Source of the DNA: Clostridiaceae bacterium
GTDB taxonomy: Bacteria; Bacillota; Clostridia; Oscillospirales; Acutalibacteraceae
Reading direction: 5' to 3'
DNA length: 5,057 nucleotides
Assembly: GCA_904501895.1 (NCBI GenBank)
Contig: CAJGCX010000120.1
Location: forward strand, 1 to 5,057
The position numbers and the translations under genes were made by a program. This document shows positions 1 through 4,720 of the stretch, one piece after another (position 1 is the first letter of the stretch; each line of letters begins with the position of its first letter). The notes under the pieces were generated by a model. It did no database searches and had not been told where the DNA came from. It saw only the letters and a list, made by a program, of their open reading frames with translations.

Positions 1-198
1 CTGTTCAGGATAAAGAGTTATAAGAAGGTCGTCACCATCATTTTCTTTATTAACAACATCCTTATCATTCTGTTTATTTTCTGTTGTAGATTCTGTTTTT
101 GATGGTGCTTCTCCACCATTTTTGTCACCACAAGCAGTAAAGGAAAGAAGAAATGCCAAACAAAGAATCAATGCAACAATTTTTTTAAACATTTTCAT
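1..198 (-). CDS. Lipoprotein, N-terminal part (continues off the left edge)
   Basis: The first 66 codons are visible and the frame is open to base 1. The N-terminus has Lys residues at 2, 5 and 6, a hydrophobic core at about residues 7-20, then F-T-A-C at 20-23 as the lipobox, so Cys23 would be lipidated and the protein held on the outer face of the membrane. Phe at -3 is less usual than Leu but tolerable. A hydrophilic linker rich in Gly, Lys, Thr, Asn and Asp follows (about 24-56). The folded domain begins near the edge and cannot be identified. I chose ATG at 198 because a GGAGG lies 8 bases upstream; the ATG at 192 would be too far from it. The gene overlaps the end of the preceding membrane-protein gene by 14 bases in another frame, which suggests translational coupling as the third gene of an operon. 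The signal and linker resemble those of the lipoprotein at 3263-4240, but shared ancestry of the mature parts cannot be judged. Confidence 0.85.
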   Translation of the reverse strand, partial: MKMFKKIVALILCLAFLLSFTACGDKNGGEAPSKTESTTENKQNDKDVVNKENDGDDLLITLYPEQ

Positions 199-502
199 TG
201 TTATCGCCTCCAATATTTGGTTTTGGAATAACTGTTTTTGAAGAATATGGATTTTTATTCTCCTTTTTGATTTCGGGAGTATTAGAAGCCCTTGAAACCC
301 AACATAAAAACGCAGTATAAAGTGCAATTATTGAAACCCATATAATCATTGCTCCAATGAACCACCATATTGAGATATCAAGAACAAAATAAAGTGCTAA
401 AAATATCCATGCGGGAATTGTCCATTCAAGATTGAATATCAAATTGAATCCTAAGGCTATGAAAAATCCGCCATTACTTCTGAAACGTTTTTTCTTTCTC
501 AT
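185..502 (-). CDS. Small membrane protein of unknown function (105 aa)
   Basis: I do not recognise a family. The N-terminus is strongly basic (residues 2-8, mostly Lys/Arg). A moderately hydrophobic stretch follows at 12-25, then two clear membrane segments at about 30-47 and 49-68, rich in Trp, Phe and Ile, with only a short turn between them. The tail (about 71-105) is hydrophilic, with several Lys, Pro and Asn. By the positive-inside rule, the basic N-terminus and Lys-bearing tail would both be cytoplasmic, giving a hairpin topology. The ATG at 502 begins one base after the stop of the nucleotidase gene (TAAAATG), and upstream sequence shows no strong Shine-Dalgarno, so translation probably depends on coupling. 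The last 14 bases overlap the start of the lipoprotein gene. Being sandwiched this tightly suggests a joint role with its neighbours, for instance anchoring or transport, but nothing in the sequence proves this. Confidence 0.8.
   Translation of the reverse strand: MRKKKRFRSNGGFFIALGFNLIFNLEWTIPAWIFLALYFVLDISIWWFIGAMIIWVSIIALYTAFLCWVSRASNTPEIKKENKNPYSSKTVIPKPNIGGDNNENV
207..211 (-). promoter_or_regulatory. Ribosome binding site inside the upstream gene
   Basis: GGAGG on the minus strand, 8 bases before the ATG at 198. It sits inside the last codons of the membrane-protein gene, where it encodes part of the Ile-Gly-Gly-Asp tail. It decides the start of the lipoprotein gene and implies that the two genes are translated from one message. 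Confidence 0.8.
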
Positions 503-503
503 T

Positions 504-1967
504 TTATATAATTACAAGTCTGCCTGTTACTTCACGATCAAGATTCTGATGATTTGAAAGGTATTCATCAAAAATGCTGCGACATGATGTTGAGATAACA
601 ACAGGTTTACCATTTTCTGAAACTTCATCAAGTGAAATTGCGAAGAAATCTTCTAAATTATTGAAATGGAACTGCTGAAGTCCAATCTTGTAAACCCTTT
701 CATCATCAAGAGGTTCACCGTTAAAATCAAATTTTGTGTATTCGTGAGTTGCACGGTCATATGTAACTCTTAATCCTGATGACAGCTGATAAAATTCACA
801 ATGTTCCCCTGCCCAGACCTCGTCACGAACCATATGCTTAATCATTTTCTTAAGCTGCGCACCTGTTACTTTAATCATATAAGCTGCATCATCATAAGGG
901 AAACACTCACAAAGGTCAGAGAAAAGAACAATCGGTCCTAATTCTGTACTACGGACACTGCCTGAACCCAGAAGCATAATATCAAGCCCAAGACTTTCAC
1001 GCATAATATCGGAGAATAAACCACCAAGGGCAGTTTCCTGTGTGCGTTCGGGATGAGTAAGCTGTTTCTTAAATCTTGTTACAAGTCGGCTGTATTTAAC
1101 ATCAGTTTTTGACTTGTAGAATTTAAGTGTCTTTTCAAGTGCCTCATCTCTCGGACAATGTTCTTCGTTAATTGGAACTGTACTCCAAGTATAACTGTCA
1201 ATGCAGTTGTTATCTGTATCAATCACAATGTCAAAACGGCCAATCTGGTCTGTACCTGTACCTGCCTGAACAATAACAACATCATTCACAATAGCAGGTT
1301 CGTCAATGAATGTATGAGAATGTCCACCAACGATTACATCAACACCCCAAGCAGGGTCAAGCTGTGCAGCAAGCTTTTTATCCTCTTCAAAACCGATATG
1401 TGTAAGAAGAACAGTAAAATCAATGTCAATTGCATTGTATGCATTACAAATTTTTCCCACTTCTTCTGCTGCTTCATATGTATCAACAAAAGTACCTATA
1501 ATACCGTCATTCTTTGTCTGTGAAAGTACCTCTTCGGTAAGAATACCTATAAAGAGGATTTTCATACCATCAACCTCAATAATCTTATGAGAATTGAAAA
1601 GTCTTGCCCCATTTGTTTTGATATGTAAGTTTGCATTGATAATGGGGAATTTTGCACATTTCTCGATAAAAAGCAAATGAGCAATACCATAGTCAGTCTC
1701 GTGATTTCCCAATGTAACAACATCAGGTGCTAACATATTCATAATTTCGATAGTTGAAAGCCCCTGAAATTCAGAGTCAATAACTGAACCACGGAACATA
1801 TCACCTGCAATACAATAAAGAGTGTTTTTTTCTTCATTTCTTACCTTATTAACGTATCCTGAAAGCATTGATACGCCACCAACAAGGTTTTCGTCAATCT
1901 CTTCTGCAAGAAAGTCACCGTGCATATCATTTGAGTGTAATAAAGTAAGTTTTTTCAAATTTTTCAT
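504..1967 (-). CDS. 5'-nucleotidase / UDP-sugar hydrolase family metallophosphoesterase (487 aa)
   Basis: A two-domain enzyme of the UshA/5'-nucleotidase family, expected to hydrolyse nucleoside monophosphates or related phosphoesters with two divalent metals. The metallophosphoesterase domain shows the metal-ligand motifs in order: HSNDMHG (about 11-17; the family norm is H-T-N-D), GD (55-56), GNHE (87-90), T-H (189-190) and GGHSH (214-218). The C-terminal nucleotidase domain starts near 311 (ETALGGLFSD) and includes GSGSVR (about 334-339), where the usual form is N-G-G-x-R, and FPYDD (356-360). The usual late G-G-D-G-F/Y segment is not apparent; the corresponding stretch reads FHFNNLEDFF (about 433-442), so base recognition may differ. 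There is no signal peptide, so it should be cytoplasmic, unlike classical exported members. I chose ATG at 1967 because AAGGAAG lies 6 bases upstream; a TTG 14 codons earlier lacks such support. It is the first gene of an operon with the membrane protein (one-base gap) and the lipoprotein. Exact substrate is not predictable. Confidence 0.92.
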   Translation of the reverse strand: MKNLKKLTLLHSNDMHGDFLAEEIDENLVGGVSMLSGYVNKVRNEEKNTLYCIAGDMFRGSVIDSEFQGLSTIEIMNMLAPDVVTLGNHETDYGIAHLLFIEKCAKFPIINANLHIKTNGARLFNSHKIIEVDGMKILFIGILTEEVLSQTKNDGIIGTFVDTYEAAEEVGKICNAYNAIDIDFTVLLTHIGFEEDKKLAAQLDPAWGVDVIVGGHSHTFIDEPAIVNDVVIVQAGTGTDQIGRFDIVIDTDNNCIDSYTWSTVPINEEHCPRDEALEKTLKFYKSKTDVKYSRLVTRFKKQLTHPERTQETALGGLFSDIMRESLGLDIMLLGSGSVRSTELGPIVLFSDLCECFPYDDAAYMIKVTGAQLKKMIKHMVRDEVWAGEHCEFYQLSSGLRVTYDRATHEYTKFDFNGEPLDDERVYKIGLQQFHFNNLEDFFAISLDEVSENGKPVVISTSCRSIFDEYLSNHQNLDREVTGRLVII

Positions 1968-1973
1968 TTCAAT

Positions 1974-1980
1974 CTTCCTT
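1974..1980 (-). promoter_or_regulatory. Ribosome binding site of the nucleotidase gene
   Basis: AAGGAAG on the minus strand, 6 bases before the ATG at 1967. It favours this start over the in-frame TTG at 2009, which would lie only about 14 bases from the predicted transcription start. Confidence 0.7.
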
Positions 1981-2029
1981 AACCAGTTAATTACAGAAAA
2001 TATTTGCAATTCTGTTATATTCCACTTTA

Positions 2030-2072
2030 ATTATATAAAACATTAAAGGAAAATACATTGTACTTTAGTGCA
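2030..2072 (-). promoter_or_regulatory. Promoter of the nucleotidase operon, with shared dyad element
   Basis: Reading the minus strand, the dyad TGCACTAAAGTACA (2072-2059) is followed after 23 bases by TATAAT (2035-2030). Transcription should start near 2023, giving a leader of about 56 bases. Hexamers at the normal -35 distance (around ATGTAT) do not resemble TTGACA. The same dyad at the same distance occurs at three other promoters in the window, so it is probably a binding site for an activator or other regulator. Confidence 0.75.
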
Positions 2073-2084
2073 GAAATTAAAAAA
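2057..2084 (-). repeat. 28-base exact repeat, copy 1
   Basis: Bases 2057-2084 are identical to 3189-3216. The block contains the promoter dyad plus an AT-rich stretch that merges with the T-tract of the preceding gene's terminator. A third, slightly diverged copy (three differences by eye) lies at 4331-4358, and a more distant one at about 2668-2693. Confidence 0.8.
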
Positions 2085-2111
2085 ACGACTAGATTTTCAC
2101 CTGTCGTTTTT
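2079..2111 (-). terminator. Rho-independent terminator of the CinA/PncC-like gene
   Basis: A 9-base-pair stem, AAAAACGAC (2081-2089) against GTCGTTTTT (2103-2111), with a 13-base loop. On the minus strand it starts 6 bases after the stop codon ending at 2118 and runs into a T-rich tract, as expected for an intrinsic terminator. A-tracts on the other arm would let it act in both directions, but no plus-strand gene reaches it. Confidence 0.85.
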
Positions 2112-2117
2112 CGGAAA

Positions 2118-2618
2118 TCATATTAGCTTAAAGAGTTCGTCTACTATTTCTTTGGCAACAGCCATTTTATAAGCAAAACGTGTTGGTTGAGGTTCAAGGT
2201 CAAGATAAAAATCATAAATCTTATCTTTTGTGCTGAAAGCAAACCAAACTTGTCCCGGTACTGAAGCTTCAGCATTTGCTGGGTCAACATTACCCATTGA
2301 ACCTGTTACACCAACACCGATATCAGCATTGTATGTTTTACGACAAGCATCAGCCATAGCACAAGCAGTTTCTTTTGAATATACTGAATATTTATCGATT
2401 ATTTCTTCCGGTACTCCCTGCATTATTTTTGCTTCATTACTATATGTGACAAAAGCACCTTTCATAATGCCTGATGCACCTTCTGTGTCTGTTATAAGAG
2501 ATGCAAGTTGTCCTGATGTGCAACTTTCCATAGTAGTGATTGAAATGTTTTTCTCTTTTAATGTTTTTGTTAGTTTATGGTAATCATTTCTAATTTCCTG
2601 CTCGTTGTATATTTTCAT
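2118..2618 (-). CDS. Stand-alone CinA C-terminal domain protein, PncC-type nicotinamide-nucleotide amidohydrolase (166 aa)
   Basis: The whole protein corresponds to the CinA C-terminal domain. Characterised members (PncC) deamidate NMN to nicotinate mononucleotide in the cytoplasm, recycling NMN towards NAD. Visible family motifs: ESCTSG at 31-36 (commonly ESCTGG, carrying the conserved Ser), G-A-F-V-T-Y-S-N-E-A-K at about 54-64, S-V-Y-S-K-E-T-A-x-A-M-A at 78-89, G-V-T-G at 103-106 and a Thr-Arg at 146-147. The segment after G-V-T-G reads SMGNVDPAN where PncC and CinA usually have I-A-G-P-G-G, followed by VPGQVWFAF; from memory this Gly-Asn-x-Asp-Pro form marks a separate CinA-family branch, so NMN as substrate is probable rather than certain. 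Length is normal for the single-domain form; the N-terminal MoaB-like domain of full CinA is absent. The ATG at 2618 has a GGGGAG about 7 bases upstream. It has its own promoter and terminator, with possible read-through from the gene at 2709-3125. Confidence 0.88.
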   Translation of the reverse strand: MKIYNEQEIRNDYHKLTKTLKEKNISITTMESCTSGQLASLITDTEGASGIMKGAFVTYSNEAKIMQGVPEEIIDKYSVYSKETACAMADACRKTYNADIGVGVTGSMGNVDPANAEASVPGQVWFAFSTKDKIYDFYLDLEPQPTRFAYKMAVAKEIVDELFKLI

Positions 2619-2640
2619 AGTAATTCTCCCCTTTTAATGT

Positions 2641-2683
2641 ATTATATCCAAATTACTTTATTGTAGCATCGTACTTTGGTACA
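2641..2683 (-). promoter_or_regulatory. Promoter of the CinA/PncC-like gene, with shared dyad element
   Basis: On the minus strand, TGTACCAAAGTACG (2683-2670), containing GTAC-N4-GTAC with a perfect inner match, is followed after 23 bases by TATAAT (2646-2641). Transcription should start near 2634, leaving a leader of only about 15 bases that begins just before the ribosome binding site. This is the most diverged of the four copies, yet it keeps the exact spacing, and the compensating T/C changes keep the dyad. Confidence 0.72.
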
Positions 2684-2708
2684 AAAATCAAATATAATAA
2701 ATGGAATT

Positions 2709-3125
2709 TTATTCTTCTATGTTATTTTCTGCAAACAATTTATTGATGCAATCAGGTTCTCGTCCCTTATTCATATAATATATAACACCATCAATCGTTG
2801 TTGTATCCGTACCACTTGTGATAACTGTACCATCAAAATATTCAATTTTAAATGTGACCATATTCGCTCCGCACAATACATCTTCAGTTTTTTTACCAAC
2901 GGTAAAAGTTCCAATCCATGCTGTAATTTCTTCCATATATTCCATAGGCACTTCGACACCATCTATATTATCAGGAAGTCGAAATAGTGTAATGCTCTTT
3001 ATATTCCGTGTTTCAAAAATTGGTGTTGTAGTATCAATTTTATTTGAGTTAAATTTAATTAAACCAAATATGCATATCGACACTAAACAAACTAATACAA
3101 GAGCAAATATTATCAATTTTTTCAT
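2709..3125 (-). CDS. Small membrane-anchored or secreted protein of unknown function (138 aa)
   Basis: I do not recognise a family. The N-terminus has two Lys and a hydrophobic segment at about 4-23, either an uncleaved anchor or a signal peptide. A Cys at 18 follows V-S-I, and Ile at -1 makes it a poor lipobox, so lipidation is unlikely. The rest (about 30-138) would lie outside the cell; it alternates hydrophobic and polar residues as a beta-rich domain would, with I-K-S-I-T-L-F at 42-48, an E-x-x-E-E-I-T-A-W-I helix at about 62-71, and T-F-K-I-E-Y-F-D-G-T at 91-100. I chose ATG at 3125, with TTTGGATG just upstream, over an in-frame GTG at 3143 that would lie only about 12 bases from the predicted transcription start. 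No clear terminator follows, so transcripts may continue into the CinA/PncC-like gene 90 bases on. Its neighbour upstream is another exported protein. Confidence 0.8.
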   Translation of the reverse strand: MKKLIIFALVLVCLVSICIFGLIKFNSNKIDTTTPIFETRNIKSITLFRLPDNIDGVEVPMEYMEEITAWIGTFTVGKKTEDVLCGANMVTFKIEYFDGTVITSGTDTTTIDGVIYYMNKGREPDCINKLFAENNIEE

Positions 3126-3161
3126 ATAATCACATCCAAACACATACTTGTTTTCAATTAT

Positions 3162-3204
3162 ATTGTATCACCAACTTTGCGTTTGTGAATTGTACTTTAG
3201 TGCA
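3162..3204 (-). promoter_or_regulatory. Promoter of the 138-residue protein gene, with shared dyad element
   Basis: On the minus strand, TGCACTAAAGTACA (3204-3191) is followed after 23 bases by TACAAT (3167-3162), preceded by TG in the extended -10 position. A start near 3155 gives a leader of about 30 bases to the ATG at 3125. An alternative TATAAT overlaps slightly downstream, but TACAAT is the one at the spacing of the other three promoters. Confidence 0.72.
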
Positions 3205-3216
3205 GAAATTAAAAAA
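3189..3216 (-). repeat. 28-base exact repeat, copy 2
   Basis: Identical to 2057-2084. As in copy 1, the block runs from the promoter dyad into the A/T tract of the terminator of the gene before it, so the terminator tail and the next promoter are fused. Confidence 0.8.
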
Positions 3217-3241
3217 CCGTGACAGATTTCTCCGCCACGGT
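3211..3241 (-). terminator. Rho-independent terminator of the DUF5067-like lipoprotein gene
   Basis: ACCGTG (3216-3221) pairs with CACGGT (3236-3241), with a possible short inner AGA/TCT helix. On the minus strand the stem is followed by a run of six T (3216-3211). It starts 21 bases after the stop codon ending at 3263. Confidence 0.85.
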
Positions 3242-3262
3242 AGATAAAATTAAACTGATAAT

Positions 3263-4240
3263 TTACTGAACCTTGAACTGCTTTGCAACACCTGTGTCAT
3301 TCCAGATGTCGTTTGCTTCAACTTCAACAGGAGAATCTGATGTAAGAATATATACATTAGAAACTGTTACTGTCTGACCAGGTTCAACATCGTTTGAGAA
3401 AGCAAGGTCTGTTTCACAAAGCTGTGCTGACTGACCCTCTAAAAGCTGAATACCATCCTGGAAAATTCTAAGGTCAATAGCATCAAATAAATCTGTTGCA
3501 TCTTCAGTATTATTTGTGAATTCAAAGAATACTCTGATAAGCTTTGTATCTCTTGTACCATCTACAAATTCAGCATTCTTGATTGTGAAATCGTGCATTC
3601 CCTTACCTGTGTAATAGTGTGCAATCTGACCACTTTCAGGCCAACCGTTGTTGAAATCAGGAGCTGCAATTTCCTTTGCTACAAATGCTTCTTTTGGTGC
3701 ACCCGGAAGAGAAGCGAGGTCAAATTCGTATGTAATAACAGGAGCATCCTGTCTTTTTGCTGTAAGCTCAAATCCAACCTTACCTGTTTCTGCCTTAAGT
3801 GCATATTCGTAAGCACAACGGATTGTTACGCCAGGACGGATGTTCTTCTTGTAATTATCAACTTCAGCAACATCCTCACCGTAAACAGCATATGTGTCGT
3901 CAAGCTCTTCACCGTTCTGAGTAAGTGTAACTTCATCCTTTTCATCAGCAAAGCTTGTTGTATAGCTTGATTCCTTATTTGTGAAATCGATGTACACACG
4001 AATTGCCTTTGCACCGTCTTCATCATCGAAAAGCTCTGCACCTACAAGTGCTACTGCAAATGAACCTTCGTTGTTTTCCCATTCACCTGTTGCAAGACCT
4101 GTTACCTTTGGAGCATCAGTTGTCTGTTCTACATCATTACCTGATGGTGTTTCGCCACCATTGTTGTCTTTGTTTCCGCCACATGCTGCAAGTGTCAATA
4201 ACATTACAAGTGCTAACATAATTGCAAGAAATTTTTTCAT
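3263..4240 (-). CDS. Lipoprotein with two tandem DUF5067-like domains (325 aa)
   Basis: The signal peptide has Lys 2-3, a hydrophobic core and lipobox L-A-A-C with Cys20, so the protein is anchored outside the membrane. A Gly/Asn/Thr linker follows (21-46). Two similar domains come next. Domain 1 (about 59-162) has G-S-F-A-V, I-R-V-Y-I-D-F-T-N-K, L-T-Q-N-G and R-P-G-V-T-I; domain 2 (about 215-308) has H-D-F-T-I, I-R-V-F-F-E-F-T-N-N, I-F-Q-D-G and E-P-G-Q-T-V in the same order. This pattern (exposed strand, charged turn, F-T-N, Q-x-G, P-G-x-x-V) matches what I recall of DUF5067, an immunoglobulin-like domain of Firmicutes lipoproteins with unknown role. A start at the GTG at 4249 is unlikely because it would almost touch the AGGAG; ATG at 4240 has 10 bases of spacing. 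The gene is monocistronic, with its own promoter and terminator. Confidence 0.85.
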   Translation of the reverse strand: MKKFLAIMLALVMLLTLAACGGNKDNNGGETPSGNDVEQTTDAPKVTGLATGEWENNEGSFAVALVGAELFDDEDGAKAIRVYIDFTNKESSYTTSFADEKDEVTLTQNGEELDDTYAVYGEDVAEVDNYKKNIRPGVTIRCAYEYALKAETGKVGFELTAKRQDAPVITYEFDLASLPGAPKEAFVAKEIAAPDFNNGWPESGQIAHYYTGKGMHDFTIKNAEFVDGTRDTKLIRVFFEFTNNTEDATDLFDAIDLRIFQDGIQLLEGQSAQLCETDLAFSNDVEPGQTVTVSNVYILTSDSPVEVEANDIWNDTGVAKQFKVQ

Positions 4241-4303
4241 AATATCCACTCTCCTATATTTTTTAGAGATATTTGATGCATTATTTTACAATACATCATC
4301 TTT

Positions 4304-4346
4304 ATTATAGAACTATTTTTTGGCAATTACATTGTACTTTAGTGCA
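4304..4346 (-). promoter_or_regulatory. Promoter of the DUF5067-like lipoprotein gene, with shared dyad element
   Basis: On the minus strand, TGCACTAAAGTACA (4346-4333) is followed after 23 bases by TATAAT (4309-4304). A start near 4297 gives a leader of about 57 bases before the ATG at 4240, containing AGGAG. No TTGACA-like hexamer stands 16-18 bases from the -10 box. Confidence 0.75.
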
Positions 4347-4667
4347 AAAATGAAAAAGAACAAGAAAAAATTATAAACCAAATTTAATATGGAATTTAGA
4401 ACATATGTAATAATCGACCTTGTATTAGCAAGATACAATTCTATTAAATAATTTCTAAGCACGGATGAAACTTAATCACCCTTGCTTGTGTCATAAAATA
4501 GAGTATATAATCACCCCATTTTATATATAAAAATTGTGTGATGAGATTGTGTGATAGGTTTTAAAATCGTTTATAATTAGCCATTTGTTGTGACAAGGCA
4601 AGACACGGTAAGGCTTTTGAAGGTCTTTTGAACCGTTACTTCAAATAATTAAATACAAAAATATGCT
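4347..4667. other. Intergenic region without a protein gene
   Basis: About 320 very AT-rich bases between the lipoprotein promoter and the beta-helix terminator. I find no coding frame with a convincing ribosome binding site. It contains short repeats (AATCACCC at 4474-4481 and 4509-4516; TTGTGTGAT at 4534-4542 and 4547-4555; two abutting copies of AGG-(T)-CTTTTGA at 4611-4631), two possible hairpins (4580-4599 and 4605-4636) and a weak plus-strand promoter-like pair (TTGCTT at 4482, TATAAT at 4506, spacer 18). A plus-strand small RNA is possible but unproven. Confidence 0.5.
4534..4555. repeat. Short direct repeat, TTGTGTGAT twice with 13-base period
   Basis: Two exact 9-base copies at 4534-4542 and 4547-4555 separated by GAGA, in the gene-free stretch. 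A spacing of 13 bases is slightly more than one helical turn. The function is unknown and chance is possible in such AT/GT-rich sequence. Confidence 0.5.
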
Positions 4668-4699
4668 AAAAACCCAGGTACATTAATTGTACCTGGGTT
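4668..4699 (-). terminator. Strong Rho-independent terminator of the beta-helix gene
   Basis: A perfect 11-base-pair stem, AACCCAGGTAC (4671-4681) with GTACCTGGGTT (4689-4699), around a 7-base loop. On the minus strand it ends in TTTTT and lies about 21 bases after the stop codon at 4721. The plus-strand exit (TTAATTATT) is weaker in T, so the main direction is minus. Confidence 0.92.
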
Positions 4700-4720
4700 A
4701 ATTATTATGTCTTACAAATA

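Noticed and set aside
1158..1523. Plus-strand open frame of 121 codons
   Set aside because: It is antisense to the nucleotidase, whose motifs are certain in this stretch, and its translation is Cys/Asn/Ile-rich low-quality sequence without a ribosome binding site.
1968..2009. Longer nucleotidase start (TTG at 2009)
   Set aside because: It would lie about 14 bases after the predicted transcription start, lacks a Shine-Dalgarno sequence and adds residues not expected before the first catalytic motif; the ATG at 1967 has AAGGAAG at good spacing.
2230..2583. Plus-strand open frame of 117 codons opposite the CinA/PncC-like gene
   Set aside because: The minus-strand frame has clear family motifs, a ribosome binding site, a promoter and a terminator; the plus-strand frame has none of these.
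3071..3074. Cys18 of the 138-residue protein as a lipobox cysteine
   Set aside because: The preceding residues are V-S-I, and a lipobox needs a small residue (Gly, Ala or Ser) just before the Cys; an N-terminal anchor is the better reading.
3593..3970. Plus-strand open frame of 125 codons
   Set aside because: It is a shadow of the DUF5067-like lipoprotein gene on the other strand, with a Cys-rich composition and no promoter or ribosome binding site.
4420..4438. Small inverted repeat TTGTAT / ATACAA
   Set aside because: A 6-base stem with a 7-base loop in very AT-rich sequence, without a T-tract or a nearby gene end, is expected by chance.
4465..4530. Plus-strand small frame of 21 codons in the gene-free region
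   Set aside because: There is no Shine-Dalgarno sequence, the possible promoter lies inside it rather than before it, and the composition is that of random AT-rich sequence.
4671..4699. GTAC-containing palindrome as a fifth copy of the promoter dyad
   Set aside because: It shares only GTAC with the promoter motif, has no -10 box at the fixed distance, and is fully explained as the terminator hairpin of the beta-helix gene.
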